The notes under the pieces were generated by a model. It saw only the letters and a list, made by a program, of their open reading frames with translations, made no database searches and was not told where the DNA came from. Source: Streptomyces sp. NK15101 (GTDB lineage Bacteria; Actinomycetota; Actinomycetes; Streptomycetales; Streptomycetaceae). From it: DNA of 64,000 nucleotides. The stretch spans positions 1-64,000 of the forward strand of contig NZ_JAINVG010000024.1 in assembly GCF_020400725.1 (NCBI RefSeq), given 5' to 3'. Positions 57,396 through 64,000 of this stretch are shown in pieces (the stretch's first letter is position 1; each line of letters opens with the position of its first letter). A program made the position numbers and the translations under genes.

Positions 57396-57895
57396 GGAAG
57401 CTCCTCGCAGACGCGGACCTGGCCGGTCTGTCCTCGTCGGACATCCCTCCGATGTTCCAGGAGGTGGTCGAGCGGGGCTGGTCGGTGACGGGGAGCGGCG
57501 CGCGGGTGCTGACCGACCTCCGGCCCGACACGGCGGGGTCCTACTTCGATCGTCTGACGGAGGAGACCACCCTCAACGGCCGTGGGATGACGGACTACGA
57601 CCTCTCCGCCGAACCCGCCGCCGCGGACGAACGCGCGAACGTACTGCTGCGCCGATGCCTCGCGTACGCCGCCGGCTGCCTGCGGGCAGCACGGGATCAC
57701 TTCGGCGACGACGAGGTGCGGGCGTACGTCTCGCTGTCCCTGGGCGGCCTCGACGACGACCTCCTGACCGCCCAGGTCACGTTCTGCACACCACTGCCGG
57801 ACACCGCGCCCTACATCGCCGACCTCGAGCAGGTGCGGGACGCCGCCGTGGCGGAACTCTCCGTGCGTGATTGTCCGGACGGGGCGGCGGCATGA
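57374..57895 (+). CDS. Putative immunity protein for the Rhs tip
   Basis: 173 residues, acidic: RTNQWMRKLLADADLAGLSS, YFDRLTEETTLNGRGMTDYD, CLAYAAGCLRAARDHFGDDE. No family is recognised. It starts 22 bp inside the 3' end of the toxin fragment (GTG, AAGGG upstream), the usual order for toxin-immunity pairs. It appears intact although the toxin is broken. Confidence 0.55.
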   Translation: MRTNQWMRKLLADADLAGLSSSDIPPMFQEVVERGWSVTGSGARVLTDLRPDTAGSYFDRLTEETTLNGRGMTDYDLSAEPAAADERANVLLRRCLAYAAGCLRAARDHFGDDEVRAYVSLSLGGLDDDLLTAQVTFCTPLPDTAPYIADLEQVRDAAVAELSVRDCPDGAAA

Positions 57896-58033
57896 CGGGA
57901 CGGCCGTGCCGCGACATGCCGGTGGCGGCGGTGGACAGCGGTCACCAGGGGATTCGCCGAAGGCGGCCGGAGTAGTCCCGCCGACGTCTGTTTCCGCAGG
58001 TCAGACCCGCCCTGCCGGAGAAGCGGCGGGTGA

Positions 58034-58077
58034 TTCCCAAGCCTATGGCGCGGATCCGCTTCCCGTCGTCCGCTCTT
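58034..58077 (+). repeat. Third, diverged copy of tRNA-Gly 3' end
   Basis: 39 of 44 bases match 51765-51808; five substitutions. It again lacks a tRNA 5' half and is followed by a hairpin (58083-58111) like the one after the second copy. It marks the probable right end of the accretion array. Confidence 0.75.
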
Positions 58078-58082
58078 CGCGG

Positions 58083-58111
58083 GAAGCCCCGGGCCGGCGA
58101 CCCGGGGCTTC
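58083..58111. terminator. Hairpin after the third tRNA-Gly copy
   Basis: 11-bp perfect arms (58083-58093, 58101-58111) with a 7-base loop. It sits between the att copy and the convergent GNAT gene. Confidence 0.75.
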
Positions 58112-58158
58112 GTCGTCGGCCCGTCGTTCCCGAACCGGTGGGCCTCACCGCGGCGGCG

Positions 58159-58926
58159 TCAGCGAGAGGACCACCAGGTCGAGGGCGCCGCGGCGGTGTA
58201 GCCCAGCGACTCGTACAGCGGCCTGCCCAGCTTCGAAGCGGTGAGCGTGGCCGGCAGGTCCGCCAGGTGGGCGAGGGAGCCGAGCATGACGGCCCGGCCG
58301 ACGCCACGCGACCGGAAGGCCGGCGAAGTGCCGACCCAGTAATGGCTGCCGACGCCGTCGTCCACGACGCTGACGCCGGCCCCCGCGGCCACGCCGTCCC
58401 GCACGGCGACGAACACGTCCACGCCCGGCTGCTCGATCAGCGCCGTCGGGAACAGCTCGCCGGGGCGGTAGGGCTGGAATCCGTCCAGCTCGAAGCCCTC
58501 GATCACGATCCGCTCGGCCGCCTGCAGGTCTTCCGGCCGCCGCACCCGGATCACGTCCAGCGCCGGTTCGTCGACGGGCCCGGCCGGGCGCAGCATGACC
58601 GGCATCTGCCAGCTGCGCATGCCCAGGTGGCTCAGGTCGGTCGAGCCGAACGGATCCTCGGCGTTCACCGGGCCTGTGGCCCGGCGCACCAGCTCGCTCA
58701 CCTCGGCCAGTTCGCCCGGGTCGAGGGCCGGCTCCTGGATCAGGATCCGCAGGCCGGCGCGCACGCCGCCGTCGACCGCGACGAATCCGTGGCGGCGGAT
58801 GACCTCGTGTCCCCGGCTTCGGCCGGTCGCGGTCCAGAAGGCGGCGGAGTTGCGGGCCTGACGCGTCGGAGCCTCGGCCAGGGCCACGGACAGGGGTCGG
58901 CCGGCCGACGTCGATCGTGTTGTCAT
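58159..58926 (-). CDS. GNAT acetyltransferase
   Basis: 255 residues. The C-terminal GNAT domain has GSHYWVGTSPAFRSRGVGRA with the acetyl-CoA loop R-S-R-G-V-G. The N-terminal half (VIRRHGFVAVDGGVRAGLRI) is probably a second, degenerate GNAT fold. The substrate is unknown. The ATG at 58926 is chosen because the frame upstream loses coding character. Confidence 0.8.
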   Translation of the reverse strand: MTTRSTSAGRPLSVALAEAPTRQARNSAAFWTATGRSRGHEVIRRHGFVAVDGGVRAGLRILIQEPALDPGELAEVSELVRRATGPVNAEDPFGSTDLSHLGMRSWQMPVMLRPAGPVDEPALDVIRVRRPEDLQAAERIVIEGFELDGFQPYRPGELFPTALIEQPGVDVFVAVRDGVAAGAGVSVVDDGVGSHYWVGTSPAFRSRGVGRAVMLGSLAHLADLPATLTASKLGRPLYESLGYTAAAPSTWWSSR

Positions 58927-59103
58927 TGCGCCTACGGTACTGCGCAACTTCCCGCTCGCAGGGGCCAATTGCACACGAGCCGACTGGGCCGTCCGCGCGG
59001 CCGGCCGGGCCGCCGGATGCCGTGGCTCGCGGCTCGCGGCTCGTCCCGACCGGCTCCCCGCCTTCGGCCGGAAGCGGCCGCAGTGCACCCGGTCCGAAGT
59101 CGA

Positions 59104-60027
59104 TCAGGGGCGCGCCGAGTCCGGGGAACCGAGGGCCCGCGGGACAGGGGCGCCGGTCCGGCCGGGTTCCGGGCCCGCGCTCATGCGGGCGCCGTGGGCG
59201 TCGCAGGGCAGGGGGCGGCCCGGGTGGTCCGCGGCGAAGTCCTCGCCGATGTCGGCCACGGTGTCCTCCATGGCCGTGCTGGAGACGTGGATCTGTCCGG
59301 AGAACGGCCGGTCGATGTCCTCGATGAGGAGGAGGGATCCGGTGAAGAGTCCGGCCAGGACGAAGAGCAGCACGAGGTGGGAGGGTCCGCGCCTGGCCGG
59401 CAGTCCGAACGCGAAGGCGCCGATGGTGGCGGCGAGGGCGACGACCATGAACCAGTAGACGACGGGCGGGATCGCCGGGGCGGCCTCTGACAGCCGGGTC
59501 TGGCGGGCCACCGAGCGCTCGTCGTCCGCGTCGACCAGCAGGTCGAGGGTGCCGGCGTCCGTACGGGCCAGTTCCTTGAAGTGGCGGCGGAAGTCCGAGG
59601 ACCAGACGGACACTTCGGGGGCCTTCTCACCGTTCTTGTCCATCTGCGGCCACTCGTACGCGAGGATGGCGCGCGCGTAGCAGACGGCGTCGGCCTGGAT
59701 CCGTTCCCGCTGGGGTTCCGGGGCGTAGTCGGCCACCTCGTAGAGCTGGTCCACCCGGTGCGCCTCGGCGCCCACGGCCTGGCCGGCCGTGCCGAACGAC
59801 TCCGCGGCCACGACGATCACGAAGGCGACCAGGAGGACGGCGAGCGTCTCCAGCGGGCTGATCAGGTCGCTGATGGGCGCCGTCTCCTCGTCGGCGTCCT
59901 CGGGCGCACGCCGGCGCCGGTAGTGGTTCGCGGCCAGTCCGATGGCGAGCGCGGCGGCCATCGCGGCGATCGTGAGGATCGTCAGCACGGTCGGGTCCCA
60001 GGGGTCGGTCGGTCGTCTTCGGGTCAC
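59104..60027 (-). CDS. DUF4239 (bestrophin-like) membrane protein
   Basis: 307 residues. One helix near the N-terminus (PTVLTILTIAAMAAALAIGL), then LETLAVLLVAFVIVVAAESFG, and two C-terminal helices (VYWFMVVALAATIGAFAFGL, HLVLLFVLAGLFTGSLLLIE). The pattern and spacing match DUF4239, related to bestrophin channels by fold. The function is unknown. GTG at 60027 follows a G-rich site. Confidence 0.7.
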   Translation of the reverse strand: MTRRRPTDPWDPTVLTILTIAAMAAALAIGLAANHYRRRRAPEDADEETAPISDLISPLETLAVLLVAFVIVVAAESFGTAGQAVGAEAHRVDQLYEVADYAPEPQRERIQADAVCYARAILAYEWPQMDKNGEKAPEVSVWSSDFRRHFKELARTDAGTLDLLVDADDERSVARQTRLSEAAPAIPPVVYWFMVVALAATIGAFAFGLPARRGPSHLVLLFVLAGLFTGSLLLIEDIDRPFSGQIHVSSTAMEDTVADIGEDFAADHPGRPLPCDAHGARMSAGPEPGRTGAPVPRALGSPDSARP

Positions 60028-60180
60028 CCCCGCCCCCCTCAGACGATCATGCCGGGCGCCCTCGGGCGAGACGGGCCGGGCCCGGGCTGCTCCATGTGGA
60101 GCCACCACACCCGCGACAGGAGCCGTCGGCCGTCACCGGAACGGATCGCGAGCAGCGCCGCCACGGCCGGGACTCGCTTC

Positions 60181-60226
60181 CCTCCGGGTGGGGCGTCCCT
60201 CCGGGTGGGGCGACCCTCCGGGTGGG
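60181..60226. repeat. 17-bp tandem repeat, 2.7 copies
   Basis: Units CCTCCGGGTGGGGCGTC, CCTCCGGGTGGGGCGAC and a partial third, in the intergenic region upstream of the aldo/keto reductase and the DUF4239 gene. The rest of 60028-60396 shows no gene. Confidence 0.8.
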
Positions 60227-60396
60227 AAGGGAGCACGAAGCCACTGAAGAGCGAGCGCGGGATTCCACTCCTTGCATTAACCCGCGCATGCAAGTATTGT
60301 CTTCACATGTAAGGCGCGCCTGCACTTGAATGCGGCGCTCGTACGACGACGGGTCGCCCCCGTCTCCCACCCCCACATCCCGCAAAGGCACTCCCC

Positions 60397-61407
60397 ATGT
60401 CGCTCAAGCACATCCTTCCCGGCCGCCTCGGCTTCGGCACCGCCCCGCTCGGCAACATGTTCCGCGCCATCCCCGACGAGGAGGCCCGCGCCACCGTCGA
60501 GGCCGCCTGGGACCACGGCATCCGCTTCTACGACACCGCCCCCTTCTACGGCGCCGGCCTCGCCGAGGAGCGGCTCGGCGAGGTCCTCGCCGGCAAGCCC
60601 CGCGACGAGTACGTCCTGTCCACCAAGGTCGGGCGGGTCGTCCTCGACGAGCACGAGACCGACGTCCCGGACTTCGGCGAGAAGGGCGGCCTGTTCGAGC
60701 ACGGCAACCCGAACAAGATCCTCCACGAGTGGACCGCCGAGGCCACCGAGCGCTCCATCGAGGGCAGCCTCAAGCGCCTGGGCACCGACCGCCTCGACAT
60801 CGTCTGGGTCCACGACATCGCCCAGGACTTCCACGGCGACGCCTGGCTCGGCAAGTTCGAGGAGGCCCGCACCGGCGCCTTCCGCGTCCTGTCCCGGCTG
60901 CGCGACGAGGGCGTCATCAAGGCCTGGGGCCTGGGCGTCAACAAGACCGAGCCCATCGAGCTCACCCTCGCCCTCGACGAGCCGCAGCCCGACGGCTTCC
61001 TCCTCGCCGGCCGCTACACCCTCCTCGACCACGGCCACGCCCTGAACCGCCTGCTGCCCGTGGCCCAGGAGCAGGGCGTCGACATGGTCGTCGGCGGCCC
61101 GTACAGCTCCGGCATCCTCGCCGGCGGCACCCACTTCGAGTACCAGCAGGCCCCGGCCGAGATCATCGAGCGCGTCGGCAAGCTCAGGGCCCTGGTCGCG
61201 AAGCACGGCGTGAGCATCAAGGCCGCCGCGCTGCAGTTCTCCCTCGCCCACCCCGCCTCCGCCGCCGTCATCCCCGGCGCCACCCGGCCCAGCCGCATCG
61301 CCGAGGACACCGCGGCCCTGAACGAGACCGTCCCGGCCGCGTTCTGGACCGAGCTGCGCGCCGCCGGCCTGGTCAGCCCGGCCGCCCCGCTCCCGGACAA
61401 CGCCTGA
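60397..61407 (+). CDS. Aldo/keto reductase
   Basis: 336 residues, a TIM-barrel NAD(P)H oxidoreductase. GFGTAPLGNMFR, IRFYDTAPFYGAGLAEERLG with catalytic Asp and Tyr, STKVGR with Lys, VWVHD with His, and NADP-site sequence IPGATRPSRIAED. Closest in style to D-threo-aldose 1-dehydrogenase/pyridoxal-type AKRs. The start follows ACTCCCC and a weak site. A 49-bp gap links it to an SRPBCC gene, suggesting an operon. Confidence 0.88.
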   Translation: MSLKHILPGRLGFGTAPLGNMFRAIPDEEARATVEAAWDHGIRFYDTAPFYGAGLAEERLGEVLAGKPRDEYVLSTKVGRVVLDEHETDVPDFGEKGGLFEHGNPNKILHEWTAEATERSIEGSLKRLGTDRLDIVWVHDIAQDFHGDAWLGKFEEARTGAFRVLSRLRDEGVIKAWGLGVNKTEPIELTLALDEPQPDGFLLAGRYTLLDHGHALNRLLPVAQEQGVDMVVGGPYSSGILAGGTHFEYQQAPAEIIERVGKLRALVAKHGVSIKAAALQFSLAHPASAAVIPGATRPSRIAEDTAALNETVPAAFWTELRAAGLVSPAAPLPDNA

Positions 61408-61456
61408 CCTTCACGTCCCCCTCCCCCACTCCCCCCACAGCGTCAGGAGCACCGCC

Positions 61457-61876
61457 ATGGCTTCCACGTCCGTCTCCCGCGTCGTCCCCGCCTCCCCCCA
61501 GCAGGTGTGGAACCTGATCGGCGGCTTCGACGCCCTCCCGGACTGGCTTCCGTACATCCCCGAGAGCACCGCACTCGAAGGCGGCCGGGTCCGCCGTCTG
61601 ACCAACCCCGACGGCGACGTCATCATCGAGCGCCTGGTCGGCTTCGACGAGGCGGAGCGCCATTACAGCTACGCCATCCTCGAAGCGCCGTTCCCGGTCG
61701 ACGGCTACGTCTCCACCCTCCGCGTCCACGCGGTCCCCGGCCGCGACGACCTCGCCGAGGTCCAGTGGTCCGGCCGCTTCCACCCCAGGGGCGCCACCGA
61801 GCAGGAGGTCGTCGAGCTGTTCACCGGCATCTACGCCGACGGCCTCGACGCCCTGCACGAGACCCTCGCCGCCTGA
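61457..61876 (+). CDS. SRPBCC (polyketide cyclase-like) protein
   Basis: 139 residues. SVSRVVPASPQQVWNLIGGF, DWLPYIPES, RRLTNPDGDVIIERLVGFDE and VQWSGRFHPRGATEQEVVEL match the START/SRPBCC group that binds small hydrophobic ligands. It sits 49 bp after the reductase gene in the same orientation, with GTCAGGAG before the ATG. Confidence 0.82.
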   Translation: MASTSVSRVVPASPQQVWNLIGGFDALPDWLPYIPESTALEGGRVRRLTNPDGDVIIERLVGFDEAERHYSYAILEAPFPVDGYVSTLRVHAVPGRDDLAEVQWSGRFHPRGATEQEVVELFTGIYADGLDALHETLAA

Positions 61877-62048
61877 CACCGACGGCACTCTCCGCCTGAC
61901 ACCGACGGCCCCACTCGTTCGGCCCGGACACGCCCCGCGCGCCCGGGCCGCGGTGCGCGGTACGGGTGGCACGCGTTGCGAGGCGCGTCGGCCCGTCGGA
62001 TCGTGAGCCCATGACGATCGACGGCAGGCCCCTGAACGGCGCGTTCAC

Positions 62049-63198
62049 GTGAAGCCCGCGCCGTCGGGAGCGCTGCGGCGCAGCGTCGCCCCGCTGGAGC
62101 TGTTCTTCGATCTGGTCTTCGTCTTCGCGATCGGTCAGCTGGCGGAGCACCTGCACCACGAACTGTCCTGGCGCGGGGCCGCCGAGACCGCGGTGATGCT
62201 CGTCGCGGTCCTCAGCACCTGGGCGCTGACCAGCTTCGACGCGACGTTCCTCGACGTCGAGAAGCCCCCGGACCCAGTGGCTGGTCCTGGTCGTGACGGG
62301 CCTGGGACTGTTCATGAACGCCCAGATCCCGCACGCCTTCGCGGGCCGGCCCTGGGCCTTCGCGATCCCGCTGGTCGCCATCCTGCTCCTGGTCGACCTC
62401 GCCGCCGCCGTGACAGCTCCCACCCCGGTCCTGCGTCGGCACTACCGCCGTGTGACGGCGTGGGCCATCGCCTCGGGGCCGTTGTGGCTGATCGGCGCGG
62501 CCGTGGACCACGGGCCGCGGCTGGCCTGGCGGACCGCGGCGGCGGCCGTCGACATGGCGGGCGTGTGGCTGGCCCATCCCCTGCCCCGCAACCGGCTCTC
62601 CTCCCGGGACCTGGTCTTCGACGCCGAGCACATGGTGGAGCGGATCCGCCTTTTCATCATCCAGCTCGGCGAGACGGTCCTGACCATCGGCACGGCGATC
62701 TCGGGGGCCCCGGTGGACGCGGCGACCGTGACGGCCGGCCTCGGGGTGCTCGTCGCCCTGGTGTGCCTGTGCGCCAGCTACTTCCAGGGCGGCGAGGACA
62801 TCCTGGCCCGGCACGTCGCGACCACGGCCGACAAGCTGCTGCCGGTCCGCCGCGCCGTCAGCGGCCAGTACCCCACCCTGGCCGGCCTGGTCGCCCTCGC
62901 CGTGGGCGCCGAGCTCGCCATCGGCCACCCCACCGGCCACGGCAGCACCACCCTCAGCCTGCTCCTCTTCGGCGGCCCGATCCTCTACGTGATCACGCAG
63001 GCCTGGTGGTACCGCGCCTCCACCGGGCAGGCCTGGGGCGTCCGCCTCCTGGCCTGCCCGGTCTTCGCCCTCGTCGGCATCGCCGCCGTCCGGCTCCCCC
63101 CGCTGGCCTCGGTGCTGATCCTCGACGCCGTCCTCATCGCCCTCGTCACCGTTCTGAGGCGGGTGCACCACCGGGTCCTCACGACGATGACCGTCTGA
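62049..63198 (+). pseudogene. Low-temperature requirement A (LtrA)-like gene with a frameshift
   Basis: Frame one gives LRRSVAPLELFFDLVFVFAI through DATFLDVEKPP, the LtrA start. It ends out of phase. Frame two continues TGLGLFMNAQIPHAFAG, RIRLFIIQLGETVLTIGTAI to the end. A run of five C at 62265-62269 would restore the usual sequence (EKPRTQWLVLVV) if it had four. So one extra base breaks the gene, by mutation or by sequencing error. LtrA proteins have eight or so helices; function unclear. Confidence 0.8.
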
Positions 63199-63264
63199 AC
63201 GCCCGTCTGGGGCCCGCCCGGCGGAGCCCCGGTGCGTGCGCCGAGAGCGGCCGGGGGTGTGCGG

Positions 63265-64000
63265 TCAGACCGAGGAACGCGGTGCGGTCGCCGGCGCGCC
63301 GGTCCGCTCCGCCTCCAGCTGGCGCTGTCGCGCGTCGGCTCCCCCCGTGCGGTGCAGGCGGTACCCGCCGGGCTTCTCCGCCTCGTCGGCCAGGTGCTTC
63401 ACGATGCCCGCGCACACGGTCTCCTTGAGCTTCGCGCCCAGACGGCCGTCGATCTTGAACCAGATCGCCGTGTCCGACCGGTTCGCGAACTGGAAGATGC
63501 CGTCGCCCCGGCCCAGGCTGATGCACTGGGCGGCGAACGGCCGGTTGAGGGTCTCGGGCCGCTCCCCCGCGATCCGGCTCAGGACGGTGTCGGCGGCCTG
63601 CGCGCCCATCGGCATCGCGGCCTGGCAGCTCATCCGCAGCGGGAGGCCCGACGGCGCCGCCGAGTCCCCGGCCGCGACGATGCGCGTGTCGTCGACGCTG
63701 GTCAGCGTCTCGTCCGTGAGCAGGCGGCCCAGCGCGTCGGTGCTCAGCCCGCTGCGTACGGCCAGGTCGGGCACGCCGAAGCCGACGGTCCAGATGGTCA
63801 CCGCGCTCGGCAGCTCACGGCCGTCGCCGAGCCGTACGGCGCCGCTGGTCACCTCCGTCACCCTGGAGCCGGGGCCGTCGAGGACGGTCACCCCGAGCCC
63901 CGCTAGGCGCCGCGCCACCGAGCGGCGGCCCCGGGGGTGCAGGTACGGGCCGAGGACCCCGCCGCAGACCAGGGTCACGGCGCGGCCCGCCTCCGCCAGC
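63265..64000 (-). CDS. NDH-2-like FAD/NAD(P) oxidoreductase, 5' end beyond window
   Basis: About 245 C-terminal residues are visible: VTLVCGGVLGPYLHPRGRRS, VTIWTVGFGVPDL, TRIVAAGDSAAPSGLPLRMS (the FAD-binding GD motif) and CQAAMPMGAQAADTVLSRIA. They match FAD-dependent NADH:quinone dehydrogenase-type proteins. The N-terminal FAD and NAD Rossmann motifs lie outside the window. Confidence 0.8.
   Translation of the reverse strand, partial: LAEAGRAVTLVCGGVLGPYLHPRGRRSVARRLAGLGVTVLDGPGSRVTEVTSGAVRLGDGRELPSAVTIWTVGFGVPDLAVRSGLSTDALGRLLTDETLTSVDDTRIVAAGDSAAPSGLPLRMSCQAAMPMGAQAADTVLSRIAGERPETLNRPFAAQCISLGRGDGIFQFANRSDTAIWFKIDGRLGAKLKETVCAGIVKHLADEAEKPGGYRLHRTGGADARQRQLEAERTGAPATAPRSSV

Overview
This window reads as chromosomal DNA from a Streptomyces species or a close relative. 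GC is very high and third codon positions are GC-rich. It holds a ParB parS site, HspR/HAIR-controlled chaperone genes, and small families typical of streptomycetes (SCO3933-like, SCO5918-like, DUF2637, DUF2617).

1-25,110 is a core-type chromosomal block. It contains a partial MFS exporter, a MalY-type C-S lyase, fructose-bisphosphate aldolase (with parS just upstream), pyrE, an aldose epimerase, a spermidine-synthase-like membrane enzyme with DUF2617 and two Cys/Ser/Gly-tailed membrane peptides, an aminotransferase, clpB, the dnaK-grpE-dnaJ-hspR operon, an EtfD-like membrane Fe-S oxidoreductase and a Yip1 protein. HAIR operators lie in front of both clpB and dnaK. Inside the block, 15.1-16.8 kb holds a small divergent locus: a secreted peptide with four DPGW repeats, a Rieske-like protein lacking its cluster ligands, and a LuxR-type regulator.

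25,172-44,627 is an actinomycete integrative and conjugative element. It carries a large serine integrase, a RepSA-like initiator, DUF2637, a TraB/FtsK translocase, an SCO3933-like protein and a GntR regulator with repeated operators. It inserted into the 3' end of a phosphoribosyltransferase gene. Three versions of that gene's 3' end survive (25,121-25,174; 44,566-44,627; 46,378-46,443), so a second, decayed element (44.63-46.44 kb) was added in tandem. The main element's cargo includes an operon that looks like a radical-SAM RiPP pathway (small proteins, Zn-ribbon protein, radical SAM enzyme, 54-residue precursor, GNAT), divergent from an XRE-type regulator. It also includes a Nudix hydrolase and a GC-poor pair made of a small membrane protein and a 1,134-residue STAND/NLR-like NTPase with a shared sequence motif.

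46,378-47,953 holds the reconstituted phosphoribosyltransferase gene, dcd, a small Zn-ribbon gene and tRNA-Gly(CCC). The tRNA 3' end recurs at 51,765 and 58,034, marking a second accretion array. Its cargo is a large secreted FG-GAP protein, then a csp / DEAD-box helicase / CBS / SCO5918-like / MerR block and a broken Rhs toxin fragment with a putative immunity gene. No integrase is visible there.

58-64 kb carries a GNAT, a DUF4239 protein, an aldo/keto reductase with an SRPBCC protein, a frameshifted LtrA-like gene and the 3' part of an NDH-2-like flavoprotein that runs off the window.
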